Of a stretch of DNA of 49,093 bases, positions 17,818 through 26,323 are shown one piece after another. Made by a program: the position numbers and the translations under genes. Numbering within the stretch: position 1 is the first letter of the stretch; every line of letters begins with the position of its first letter. The stretch lies in NCBI GenBank assembly GCA_964560425.1, contig CAZLLE010000038.1, positions 1 through 49,093 on the forward strand, given 5' to 3'. The notes beneath the pieces are model-generated. The model was not told the DNA's origin, did not search any database, and worked only from the letters and a program-made list of their open reading frames with translations. The stretch comes from CAZLLE01 sp964560425 (lineage in GTDB: Bacteria; Campylobacterota; Campylobacteria; Campylobacterales; QNZT01).

Positions 17818-19209
17818 TTACGCTTTTGGTGCAATCATATCTTCAGGTCTGACATATTTATCAAACTCTTCTTCGCTTAAAAAGCCAAGCCCAATTGTCT
17901 CCTCTTTCAATGTTGTTCCATTTTTATGTGCAGTTTTTGCAATTTTTGCCGCATTTTCATATCCAATATGAGGATTAAGTGCAGTTACTAACATCAATGA
18001 ATTATGTAAAAAATGGTCAATATTTTCAACATTTGGTTCAATTCCTACTGCTGCATTATCATTAAATGAGACAATAGAATCACTCATGAGTCTAACTGAT
18101 TGCAAAAAGTTATATGCAATAACAGGTTTAAAAACATTAAGCTCAAAATTACCTTGACTAGCTGCCATACCTATAGCTACATCATTACCCATAACTTGAC
18201 ATGTAACCATTGTTACTGCTTCACTTTGAGTAGGATTTACCTTTCCAGGCATAATAGAACTTCCTGGCTCATTTTCAGGGATAGATATCTCACCAATACC
18301 ACATCTTGGACCAGAAGCTAACCATCTAACATCATTTGCAATTTTCATCATATCTGCAGAAAGTGCTTTAATAGCACCATGAGTAAATACAAGTGCGTCA
18401 TGACTAGTTAAAGCATGAAATTTATTTGGTGCTGTTACAAAATCATGACCTGTTAACTCACTAAGTTTCTTCGCAACTCTCTCACCAAGTTCAGGGTGTG
18501 CATTAAGACCCGTACCAACTGCTGTTCCACCAAGAGCCAACTCTCTAAGAGCATCAAGAGAATCTACAATCATTTTATGTGATTTTTTAAGCATTTCAGC
18601 CCAACCACTAATCTCCTGACCAAGTGTAATAGGTGTTGCATCTTGAAGATGTGTTCTACCAATTTTTACAATATCAGCAAATTTTTCCGCTTTTTCATCA
18701 AGTGTAGCTTGTAATTTTTTGATCGCAGGAAGAAGACTCTCCTCTACAGCAATAATTGCAGCTACATGAAGAGCTGTTGGATATGTATCATTTGAACTTT
18801 GAGATTTATTTACATCATCATTTGGATGAACAAGTTTTTCAACTCTAAAATCACCGCCCAAAATTTCAGTTGCACGATTTGCCAAAACTTCATTGTTATT
18901 CATGTTAGATTGCGTACCGCTTCCTGTTTGCCAAACGACAAGAGGATAGTTTCCATCAAGTTTTCCACTAAGCATATCATCAGCTGCCTTAGCAATTGCA
19001 TCTGCAACTTTAGGATCTAATTTTCCAAGATCTTTATTTACAAGAGCAACAGCTTTTTTTAGATATGAAAATCCTCTAGTGATCTCATAAGGCATCTTCT
19101 CTTCACCAATCTTGAAGTTTTGAATACTTCTTTGGGTTTGTGCCGCCCAATAAGCATCTTTGGGAACTTCCATCTCTCCCATAGTATCTTTTTCTATCCT
19201 AATTTCCAT
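17818..19209 (-). CDS. fumC: Fumarate hydratase, class II
   Basis: This 463-residue iron-independent fumarase hydrates fumarate to malate. The class II signature GSSIMPGKVNPTQ is at about residues 316-328, and the fumarate-binding segments SGSGTQSNMNNNEV (~95-108), SSNDTYPTALH (~138), GRTHLQDATPITLGQE (~183-198) and the His-containing HLQDATP are intact. Start ATG 19209 immediately follows the upstream mdh stop (TAGATG), with GAGGAGG inside the end of mdh, so translation is coupled. The presence of oxygen-stable FumC rather than a two-subunit [4Fe-4S] fumarase is a useful trait of this strain. Confidence 0.96.
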   Translation of the reverse strand: MEIRIEKDTMGEMEVPKDAYWAAQTQRSIQNFKIGEEKMPYEITRGFSYLKKAVALVNKDLGKLDPKVADAIAKAADDMLSGKLDGNYPLVVWQTGSGTQSNMNNNEVLANRATEILGGDFRVEKLVHPNDDVNKSQSSNDTYPTALHVAAIIAVEESLLPAIKKLQATLDEKAEKFADIVKIGRTHLQDATPITLGQEISGWAEMLKKSHKMIVDSLDALRELALGGTAVGTGLNAHPELGERVAKKLSELTGHDFVTAPNKFHALTSHDALVFTHGAIKALSADMMKIANDVRWLASGPRCGIGEISIPENEPGSSIMPGKVNPTQSEAVTMVTCQVMGNDVAIGMAASQGNFELNVFKPVIAYNFLQSVRLMSDSIVSFNDNAAVGIEPNVENIDHFLHNSLMLVTALNPHIGYENAAKIAKTAHKNGTTLKEETIGLGFLSEEEFDKYVRPEDMIAPKA

Positions 19210-20178
19210 CTATACATTATCCTCCTCAAAAAAATTCAACTCATATAATTTATCAACCATTTCTCTAACAGAGGCTACTGATTTTGAAAATCTATCTTTT
19301 TGAAGTGGTTTTAATCCCATTTCGATAATTTTTTCAACACCATCCACACCCATCATAACAGGAACACCACTAACAATATCAGAGTGTCCAAACTCACCCT
19401 TTAAATATACGGCACATGAGTGAATCTGTTTTGTATCTTTAAGCATTGCCTCAACCATAACAGCTGTAGATTTGGCAGGAGCATAATAGGCTGAACCTGT
19501 TTTTAATAACCCTACAATTTCAGCACCACCATTTTTAGTTTTAGTAACAATTTCACCAATCTCTTCAGAGTCTAGCAGATCATCAATAGGAACACCAGCA
19601 ACAGTAGTAAATTTTGGAAGAGGAACCATAGTATCACCATGACCACCCATAACAGTAGCACGAATTTGACCAGAACCATAACCAAGTGCTTCATAGATAA
19701 AGTGTGCCATTCTTGCACTATCCAAGACACCAGCCATTCCTACAACTCTCTCTCTAGGAAAACCACTCTCTTTATATGCAACATAAGTCATAACATCAAG
19801 AGGATTAGCAACAACAACAATAATAGAATCAGGAGCGTACTCTTTGATCTCTCTAGAATACATTTTTACAATTTCTGCATTTTTAATCAAAAGATCATCA
19901 CGACTCATACCAGGAGTTCTAGGAGCTCCAGCTGTAATAACTACAATATCACTACAACTAATATCACTTGGCTCTTTTGCTGCTTTTACAATAGTATGTT
20001 GTCTTCCCGCATTTACAGCTTGACTCATATCCAAAGCTTTACCCATAGCAGTATCAATATTTCTGCCACGCAACATAACTTCATGACAAGCACCATTCAT
20101 GGCCAATATAAATGCAACTGTTGAACCAACATTACCTGTACCTATAACGGTAACTTTTTTACCTTTATTCTTTTTCAT
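19210..20178 (-). CDS. mdh: Malate dehydrogenase paralogue with NADP-like cofactor loop (copy 2)
   Basis: This 322-residue MDH of the LDH/MDH superfamily has the Rossmann motif VTVIGTGNVGSTVAF near the N-terminus. Where copy 1 has VLYDIVPD, this protein has MLRGRNID, so the Asp that binds the NAD ribose is replaced by Gly flanked by two Arg. This suggests NADP(H) preference or relaxed specificity; it is inference from one loop. The malate-specific Arg loop APRTPGMSRDDL and catalytic MGGHGD are present, so malate is still the likely substrate. I use ATG 20178, 6 bases after a GGAG site, rather than the in-frame TTG at 20190. It heads the mdh-fumC-sucCD-korDABC operon. Its leader contains a 15-base dyad at 20202-20244. 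Confidence 0.92.
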   Translation of the reverse strand: MKKNKGKKVTVIGTGNVGSTVAFILAMNGACHEVMLRGRNIDTAMGKALDMSQAVNAGRQHTIVKAAKEPSDISCSDIVVITAGAPRTPGMSRDDLLIKNAEIVKMYSREIKEYAPDSIIVVVANPLDVMTYVAYKESGFPRERVVGMAGVLDSARMAHFIYEALGYGSGQIRATVMGGHGDTMVPLPKFTTVAGVPIDDLLDSEEIGEIVTKTKNGGAEIVGLLKTGSAYYAPAKSTAVMVEAMLKDTKQIHSCAVYLKGEFGHSDIVSGVPVMMGVDGVEKIIEMGLKPLQKDRFSKSVASVREMVDKLYELNFFEEDNV

Positions 20179-20201
20179 ACATTGCTCCAACTCTTTTTGT
20201 T

Positions 20202-20244
20202 CAAGATATAAGTAAAGTTTTTGAAAAATTTTACTTATATCTTG
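20202..20244. repeat. 15-bp perfect inverted repeat in the mdh leader
   Basis: CAAGATATAAGTAAA (20202-20216) and its exact complement TTTACTTATATCTTG (20230-20244) flank 13 bases that can themselves pair (GTTTTT/AAAAAT). It lies 24 bases upstream of the mdh start at 20178 and just past the icd terminator hairpin. As RNA it would form a stem of about 20 base pairs close to the ribosome site. No U-run follows, so an operator or attenuator is as likely as a terminator. Confidence 0.6.
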
Positions 20245-20251
20245 TCATTAC

Positions 20252-20276
20252 TATATGGTGGACTAGCCACCATATA
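20252..20276 (-). terminator. Terminator-like stem after icd
   Basis: TATATGGTGG / CCACCATATA, a perfect 10-base stem with loop ACTAG, begins 16 bases after the icd stop and precedes the dyad of the mdh leader. It probably ends the icd transcript. Confidence 0.6.
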
Positions 20277-20291
20277 AATTTTTATCTCTAC

Positions 20292-22472
20292 TTAAATAGC
20301 GTTAATAATTGCATTTAAAGTAGCAGACGGACGCATAGCAGCTTCTGCTTTTGCATCATCTGGATGGTAATAACCACCAATATCTTGAGCCTTACCTTCA
20401 ATAGCTAATAACTCTTCAAGAATCTTACTCTCATTCTCTTTAAGTGCTTTAGCTACTGGAGCAAACTTTTCAGCAAGAGCAGGAACATCACTTTGGTTTG
20501 CTAAAGCATTAGCCCAATACTGAGCTACAAAAAAGTGAGAAGCTTTATTATCAGGCTCTCCACATTTTCTTGATGGTGCTTTGTTATTATCAAGATAACC
20601 ATCATTTGCAACATCTAATGCCGCAGTAACAGTAGCAAGCTCTTTTGAATCATTTTTTTGTGCAATAAATCTTAAACTCTCTGCAAGTGCCAAGAACTCA
20701 CCCAAAGAATCCCATCTTAAATGTCCCTCTTTAAGGAATTGATCAACATGTTTTGGAGCAGATCCACCAGCACCAGTCTCATATAATCCACCACCAGCAA
20801 GAAGAGGAACAATTGAAAGCATTTTAGCACTTGTTCCTAGCTCTAAAATTGGATACATATCTGTCAGGTGATCTCTAAGAACATTTCCTGTTACAGCAAT
20901 TGTATTTTTACCTTCTCTAACTCTTGCATTTGTAAATCTTGTAGCAGAAGTTACATCCATAATTTGGATATCTAAACCATCAGTATTAAACTCTGGAAGA
21001 TATTTTTCTACTTTTGCAATCATTTGTGCATCATGAGCTCTATTTTTATCCAACCAGAAGATTACAGGAACTTGCTCAATTTGACCACGCTCTACTGCCA
21101 ATCTAATCCAATCTTTAATAGGAATATCTTTAGCTCTACTCATTCTCCAAATATCACCCTCTTGGCAATCAAAACTCATAAGCTCTGTACCATCTTCGGC
21201 AGTAACTGTAACCTTTCCAGCTTCTGCTAACTCAAATGTAGTTGGATGAGAACCATACTCTTCTGCTTTTTGAGCCATAAGACCAACATTTGCCATTGAA
21301 CCCATAGTTGTAACATCATATTGACCATTTTTAACACAATCCGCTACCATCTCTTCGTGGAACATTGCGTAAGTAGAGTCAGGAATAACAGCAACACACT
21401 CAACAGCATCACCTTTTCTATTCCACTGTTTACCACCTTCTCTTACCACTACTGGCATAGAAGCATCAATAATAACATCATTTGAAGCATTAAAGTTTGT
21501 TGTACCTTTATCAGAATCAACCATTGCGATTTCAGGATTATCAGACTCAACTACTGCTTGGAAAGCTGCTTTTATCTCAGACTCTTTAGCATGACCTGCT
21601 ATCTTCTTCTCTAAATCACTCATACCTAAATTTGGATTTACATTTAGTTTGGCAAATATATCTGCATATTTATCAAATACTTCTTGGAAAAATACTGTAA
21701 ATGCATGACCAAACATAATTGGATCAGAGATTTTCATCATTGTAGCTTTCAGGTGAATTGACCACAATACACCATTTGCTTTTGCATCTTCAATAGATTT
21801 AGCAATAAAAGATTTAAGTTTTGCTACAGACATAAATGTACCATCTAAAACTTCACCCTCTAGTGCATCAACTGTTGCTAACTCTTTACCATTTAGTGCA
21901 ATTGTAACTTTTTGAGCTTTGTCCATAGTAACTGATTGCTCGTTACCATAAAAATCTCCATCACCACTCATATGTGCAACATAAGCTTTTGAGTTTTCAG
22001 AAAAAGCTTTTAGTCTGTGTGGATTTTTTTGAGCAAATCTCTTTACAGCTTTAGCTGCTCTTCTATCTGAGTTACCCTCTCTCAAAACTGGATTAACAGC
22101 AGAACCTAAACAAGTGTTATATTTTGCTCTAATTGCCTCCTCATCAGCAGAAGAAGGATTTTCAGGAAAATTAGGAATATCAAAACCTTGACCTTGAAGC
22201 TCAGCAATACACTCTTTGAGCTGACCAATAGAAGCTGAAACATTTGGAAGCTTAATGATGTTTCCATCAGGTTGTAAAACAACTTTTCCAAGCTTTGATA
22301 ATTCATCTTCAGCAAGACCCATTGCCGCAAGAACTCTTCCTGCAAGTGAAATATCACTAGTCACTACATCCACTCCCGCTGCTTTTGTAAAAGCATTTAC
22401 TATCGGTAAAAGTGAGTAAGTTGCTAAAGCTGGTGCTTCATCAATTTTCGTCCATATAATTTTTGCTGCCAT
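20292..22472 (-). CDS. icd: Monomeric NADP-dependent isocitrate dehydrogenase
   Basis: This 726-residue enzyme is of the monomeric (IDH-II) type, about twice the length of the common dimeric enzyme. Characteristic segments are IIWTKIDEAPALATYSLLPI at the N-terminus, PNVSASIGQLKECIAELQ near 75-95, SDRRAAKAVKRFAQKNPH near 130, HLKATMMKISDPIMFGH near 245 and GTSAKMLSIVPLLAGGG near 545. It oxidises isocitrate to 2-oxoglutarate, making NADPH, or carboxylates in reverse. AAGGAGA lies just before the ATG. An 18-base element at 22558-22575 is shared with the acnB upstream region, so the two consecutive TCA steps may be co-regulated. A hairpin follows the stop. Confidence 0.96.
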   Translation of the reverse strand: MAAKIIWTKIDEAPALATYSLLPIVNAFTKAAGVDVVTSDISLAGRVLAAMGLAEDELSKLGKVVLQPDGNIIKLPNVSASIGQLKECIAELQGQGFDIPNFPENPSSADEEAIRAKYNTCLGSAVNPVLREGNSDRRAAKAVKRFAQKNPHRLKAFSENSKAYVAHMSGDGDFYGNEQSVTMDKAQKVTIALNGKELATVDALEGEVLDGTFMSVAKLKSFIAKSIEDAKANGVLWSIHLKATMMKISDPIMFGHAFTVFFQEVFDKYADIFAKLNVNPNLGMSDLEKKIAGHAKESEIKAAFQAVVESDNPEIAMVDSDKGTTNFNASNDVIIDASMPVVVREGGKQWNRKGDAVECVAVIPDSTYAMFHEEMVADCVKNGQYDVTTMGSMANVGLMAQKAEEYGSHPTTFELAEAGKVTVTAEDGTELMSFDCQEGDIWRMSRAKDIPIKDWIRLAVERGQIEQVPVIFWLDKNRAHDAQMIAKVEKYLPEFNTDGLDIQIMDVTSATRFTNARVREGKNTIAVTGNVLRDHLTDMYPILELGTSAKMLSIVPLLAGGGLYETGAGGSAPKHVDQFLKEGHLRWDSLGEFLALAESLRFIAQKNDSKELATVTAALDVANDGYLDNNKAPSRKCGEPDNKASHFFVAQYWANALANQSDVPALAEKFAPVAKALKENESKILEELLAIEGKAQDIGGYYHPDDAKAEAAMRPSATLNAIINAI

Positions 22473-22557
22473 ATATTCTCCTTAAAGTTTTCAAAATAAA
22501 TCTGTAGGTAAAATAATATCAGGTTATTTATATATATTCTATGAAGATTAAAAAAAC

Positions 22558-22575
22558 ATAACTTTTTGTAACACT
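22558..22575 (-). promoter_or_regulatory. icd upstream element shared with acnB
   Basis: Minus strand AGTGTTACAAAAAGTTAT, centred ~94 bases before the icd ATG. It matches the acnB element at 26280-26297 in 17 of 18 positions and in the same orientation. The core GTTAC-N5-GTTAT is an imperfect dyad. It is proposed as a transcription-factor site; the regulator is unknown. Confidence 0.5.
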
Positions 22576-22625
22576 TTTAAAAGGTCTATGTTTCAAAACT
22601 TCACATCTCTATTTTCGTTATAGTA

Positions 22626-23573
22626 TTATTTTATATTTTTAAGGTGTTCTTTATATGTATTGGTAAAAATATGTTTACCATTTTTCCCACGAACAAAATA
22701 TAGATATGAAACTAACGATGGATTTACAGCAGCATGAATAGACTCTTCACTCACTGCACAAATTGGATATGGTGGAAGCCCACTATTTTTATAAGTATTA
22801 AATTGCGATTTATCCCCTTTTATCATAGTAGAAGTGACCTTTTTATGGGAATTTCTAGCATAATTGAGAGTTCCATCCATTTGTAGTTTCATCCCTTTTT
22901 TTAATCTATTATAAATAACAGCAGAGACTAGAGGCATCTCCTCAACATTAGCCGCCTCTTTTTGAATAATGGAAGAAATTGTTACATATTTGCCAAACCA
23001 TTCTCTCTCATCATAGGATTTCAACATCTTTTTAGAAAGTTTTTTATGTTTTTTTAATGATTTATTAACTAAAAATTCTATTAATTTATCTTCACCAATA
23101 CCAATAGGGACACTATAAGTATCTGCAAAAATTAGACCATCTTGCACAGGAGAGAGCTTATTATACTCATTAAGCAATTTTGTGATATTTAAATCAAATT
23201 TTTCAGCAACCATATCAAAAAAAATCTCCTTTGTTTCACCAGGTATTAAAGTCAAATTTTTTGTTGCTGCTTTGGCATGTGTAATTTTATAAAAAAACTC
23301 CTCTCTTGATAATTTATCGCTACCTAGTTTAATCCAACCAGCTTGAGGATAACCAAACATTTTTACTAGATAATAATCAAATTTATCAAGATCATATCCC
23401 TCTTTTTGAAGATATTTTATAACAGAGAGAGTGGAACCTTTAGGAATAAAAAGAAGAGGTTTTGTGGTAATTATGGAGCCTAGGTATACCTTTAGATATA
23501 TAAAGAAAGTTAATAAAAAAATAGTAATAAAAATCTCTAAAAAGGTAATCATTTTCAAAAGTATAGATTTCAT
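22626..23573 (-). CDS. mltG: Endolytic murein transglycosylase MltG
   Basis: This 315-residue YceG/MltG protein has an N-terminal membrane helix (~8-30) and a periplasmic domain. The catalytic region VTISSIIQKEAANVEEMPLV (~195-215) contains the active Glu, followed by SAVIYNRLKKGMKLQMDGTLNYA and PPYPICAVSEESIHAAVNPS, all signatures of the family. It cuts nascent glycan strands and so helps set peptidoglycan chain length. It lies between acnB and icd, with ~75 bases after the acnB stop (holding a hairpin) and ~150 before icd. It appears functionally unrelated to its neighbours. The ribosome site is weak. Confidence 0.92.
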   Translation of the reverse strand: MKSILLKMITFLEIFITIFLLTFFIYLKVYLGSIITTKPLLFIPKGSTLSVIKYLQKEGYDLDKFDYYLVKMFGYPQAGWIKLGSDKLSREEFFYKITHAKAATKNLTLIPGETKEIFFDMVAEKFDLNITKLLNEYNKLSPVQDGLIFADTYSVPIGIGEDKLIEFLVNKSLKKHKKLSKKMLKSYDEREWFGKYVTISSIIQKEAANVEEMPLVSAVIYNRLKKGMKLQMDGTLNYARNSHKKVTSTMIKGDKSQFNTYKNSGLPPYPICAVSEESIHAAVNPSLVSYLYFVRGKNGKHIFTNTYKEHLKNIK

Positions 23574-23615
23574 GGAAAGAAGTATAAGTAAAAACAGATT
23601 AAAACAAGAAGATGA

Positions 23616-23636
23616 TAAGAGGAGAAGTTCCTCTTA
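23616..23636 (-). terminator. Stem-loop after acnB
   Basis: TAAGAGGA / TCCTCTTA, 8-base stem with 5-base loop, 13 bases past the acnB stop. On the minus strand a T-rich stretch follows (TCATCTTCTTGTTTT). It would separate acnB from mltG. Confidence 0.5.
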
Positions 23637-23648
23637 CCCTTTTAATAT

Positions 23649-26216
23649 CTACTTAATCATTGCAGATAGCTCTTCTCTACTTACTTTATTAAAATTAAGA
23701 TATTTATAAACTTCATCGCTCATCTCTGGCTTGATTTTATTTGGAACAATCTCCATATATTCAGCAGCCGTTGGGATTTTACCTTTAAGTGCAACAACAG
23801 CAGCAAGTTCAGCAGATCCAAGATAAACTTGACTTCCTTTACCAAGACGATTATCAAAGTTTCTAGTTGATGTTGAAAAGACATAAGCATTTTGTGCAAC
23901 ACTAGCTTGATTCCCCATACACAAAGAACATCCCGGAATCTCAGTTCTAGCCCCAGCCATACCAAATATAGAGTAATACCCCTCTTCTTGAAGCGTTTTT
24001 TCATCCATTTTAGTTGGAGGACATACCCATAGTTTTGTAGGAACTTTACCTTCACCTTTTAAAACTTCACCAAGTGCACGGAAAAGACCAATATTTGTCA
24101 TACATGAACCAACAAATACTTCATCTATTTCAGTTCTTAAACCAGCTTCATGAATCTCAGTTAATGTCTTAACATCATCTGGATCATTTGGACATGCCAA
24201 AATTGGCTCTTTAATTTGATCCATATCTATCTCAATAACAGCCGCATACTCAGCATCTTTATCAGCTTCTAAAAGCTCTGGATTTGCTATCCATGCTCTC
24301 ATTTTATCAGCTCTTCTTTGTAGTGTTGCTTTATCTTCATAACCTTGAGAAATAAGCTCTTCAATAAGAACAATATTTGACTCTAAGTATTCAATAATAG
24401 GCTCTTTATTTAATTTAACTGTACATGCAGCAGCACTTCTTTCAGCAGATGCATCACTTAATTCAAATGCTTGCTCACATTTAAGATCTTCAAGACCTTC
24501 AATCTCTAAAACACGACCAGCAAAAATATTCTTTTTACCTTTTTTCTCAACAGTTAAAAGACCATCTTTAATAGCTTGATGAGGAATAGCATTCACCATA
24601 TCCCTAAGAGTAATACCTGGTTGCATTTCACCTTTGAATCTTACTAATACTGATTCAGGCATTGTTAAAGGCATCATACCTGTAACAGCAGCAAAAGCTA
24701 CAAGACCACTACCCGCAGGAAAAGAGATACCAATAGGGAATCTTGTATGAGAATCTCCACCTGTTCCTACAGTATCAGGAAGACAAAGTCTATTTAACCA
24801 TGAGTGAATAACACCATCACCAGGTCTAAGGATAAAACCTTTTCTACTTGTCCAAAATTCTGGAAGAGTGTGTTGAAGCTCAATATCTGCTGGCTTTGGA
24901 TAAGCTGCTGTATGACAAAATGATTGCATTACCATATCAGCCCCAAAGTTTAGTGCTGCAAGCTCTTTAATCTCATCTCTTGTCATTGGTCCTGTTGTAT
25001 CTTGACTTCCTACTGTTGTTGCTACGGGTTCACAGTAAACACCAGGTTTTACACCCTCTATTCCACATGCTTTTCCAACCATTTTTTGAGCTAAAGTATA
25101 ACCTTTACCATTATCATCAGGTTGAGCTGGAGTCATAAAAATTTCACCAGCATCCATACCTAGTGCTTCTCTAGCTTTTGCACTCAATCCTTTACCGATA
25201 ATAAGAGGGATTCTTCCACCTGCCCTCATCTCATCAGGAAGTGTATTTGGCTCAATAGTAAATTCACTTACTACTTCTCCATTTTTTTCAATAACTCCAT
25301 CAAATGGCTTAACTGTAATAACATCACCAGTCTCTAACTTTTCAGTTGGAGCTTGAATAGGTATACAACCACTATCTTCCGCAGTATTAAAAAATATCGG
25401 AGCAATAATATCACCTATAACAATACCACCAGTTCTTTTTCCAGGAATATATGGAATATCTTTACCCATATGCCATTGAACAGAGTTAATACCAGATTTT
25501 CTAGAACTACCAGTACCTACAACCTCACCAACATAAACAAGTGGGTGACCTTTTTCTTTTAATTTTTTCATAGTATCAAGTGGATTATCCATACGATTGA
25601 CTAAAAATGAGTTTGCATGAAGAGGGATATCTGCTCTTGTAAATGCCTCTGATGCAGGAGATAGATCATCTGTATTTGTTTCACCCGGAATTTTATAAAC
25701 AGTAACTGTTATCTCTTTTTCCATCTCTGGCTTATTTGTAAACCACTCACCATTAGCCCAAGATTCAATAACCTCTTTAGCTTTTGCATTTCCTGCATCC
25801 ATCAAGGCTTTTACATCATTGAATGAGTCATAAACTAGAAGTGTATTTTTGAGTTGTTCAGCAGCAGTATCTGCAATCTCACCATCAATTTTAAGTGCTT
25901 CAACAAGTGGCTTCACATTAAATCCACCAAGCATAGTTCCCAAAATTTCACATGCTTTCACAGGGTTAATTACATCACATGTCGCCTTACCTTGTACTAT
26001 ATCATTTAAAAATGCTGCTTTTACATAAGCTGCATCATCAACACCAGCAGGTACTTTTTCAGTAAAAAGTTCCATTGCATAGTCAACATCTAATATTGGT
26101 GATGCTTTTAACAACTCTACTAACTCAGCTACTTGTGCAGCTGTTAATGCTAATGGTGGAACACCAAGTTTTGCTCTTTCCTCTGTGTGTGCTTGATAAT
26201 CTTGAATTAGACTCAT
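23649..26216 (-). CDS. acnB: Aconitate hydratase B
   Basis: The 855-residue bifunctional aconitase B / 2-methylisocitrate dehydratase interconverts citrate and isocitrate. The N-terminal HEAT-like domain (1-160) with MSLIQDYQAHTEERAKLGVPPLALTAAQ identifies AcnB, not AcnA. The swivel domain (~165-370) contains GTGSSRKSGINSVQW. Cluster ligands are the Cys of LCLPDTVGTGGDSHTRFPIG-type and SFCHTAAYPKP regions and the pair in GCSLCMGNQA near 760. GAGGAG lies 7 bases before the ATG. The upstream region holds an 18-base element shared with icd plus a tandem GTTACA repeat, and a stem-loop follows the gene. It supplies isocitrate for the monomeric Icd encoded ~1.2 kb downstream. Confidence 0.97.
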   Translation of the reverse strand: MSLIQDYQAHTEERAKLGVPPLALTAAQVAELVELLKASPILDVDYAMELFTEKVPAGVDDAAYVKAAFLNDIVQGKATCDVINPVKACEILGTMLGGFNVKPLVEALKIDGEIADTAAEQLKNTLLVYDSFNDVKALMDAGNAKAKEVIESWANGEWFTNKPEMEKEITVTVYKIPGETNTDDLSPASEAFTRADIPLHANSFLVNRMDNPLDTMKKLKEKGHPLVYVGEVVGTGSSRKSGINSVQWHMGKDIPYIPGKRTGGIVIGDIIAPIFFNTAEDSGCIPIQAPTEKLETGDVITVKPFDGVIEKNGEVVSEFTIEPNTLPDEMRAGGRIPLIIGKGLSAKAREALGMDAGEIFMTPAQPDDNGKGYTLAQKMVGKACGIEGVKPGVYCEPVATTVGSQDTTGPMTRDEIKELAALNFGADMVMQSFCHTAAYPKPADIELQHTLPEFWTSRKGFILRPGDGVIHSWLNRLCLPDTVGTGGDSHTRFPIGISFPAGSGLVAFAAVTGMMPLTMPESVLVRFKGEMQPGITLRDMVNAIPHQAIKDGLLTVEKKGKKNIFAGRVLEIEGLEDLKCEQAFELSDASAERSAAACTVKLNKEPIIEYLESNIVLIEELISQGYEDKATLQRRADKMRAWIANPELLEADKDAEYAAVIEIDMDQIKEPILACPNDPDDVKTLTEIHEAGLRTEIDEVFVGSCMTNIGLFRALGEVLKGEGKVPTKLWVCPPTKMDEKTLQEEGYYSIFGMAGARTEIPGCSLCMGNQASVAQNAYVFSTSTRNFDNRLGKGSQVYLGSAELAAVVALKGKIPTAAEYMEIVPNKIKPEMSDEVYKYLNFNKVSREELSAMIK

Positions 26217-26279
26217 TAATTAACTCCTCTGAAAAATTTCACATATTTTACATGAGTAAACTAATGATAAAAATTAAAG

Positions 26280-26297
26280 ATTACTTTTTGTAACACT
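26280..26297 (-). promoter_or_regulatory. acnB upstream element shared with icd
   Basis: Minus strand AGTGTTACAAAAAGTAAT, centred ~72 bases before the acnB ATG; only one base differs from the icd element. The half-sites GTTAC and GTAAT form an imperfect dyad around AAAAA. A tandem GTTACA-N4-GTTACA (26313-26328, plus strand) lies about 15 bases further upstream and may be additional sites for the same factor. Confidence 0.5.
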
Positions 26298-26323
26298 AGA
26301 TTAGTAAACATAGTTACAATTTG

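Noticed and set aside
17621..17971. Plus-strand 116-codon frame over sucC/fumC
   Set aside because: Antisense shadow of two conserved enzymes; no coding features.
19639..20124. Plus-strand 161-codon frame inside mdh copy 2
   Set aside because: Antisense shadow; composition rich in Thr/Ser/Asn as expected from the reverse of the mdh codons.
22626..23573. mltG as part of a TCA-regulatory unit between acnB and icd
   Set aside because: Its motifs are plainly those of a cell-wall transglycosylase; stem-loop and separate gaps indicate independent transcription.
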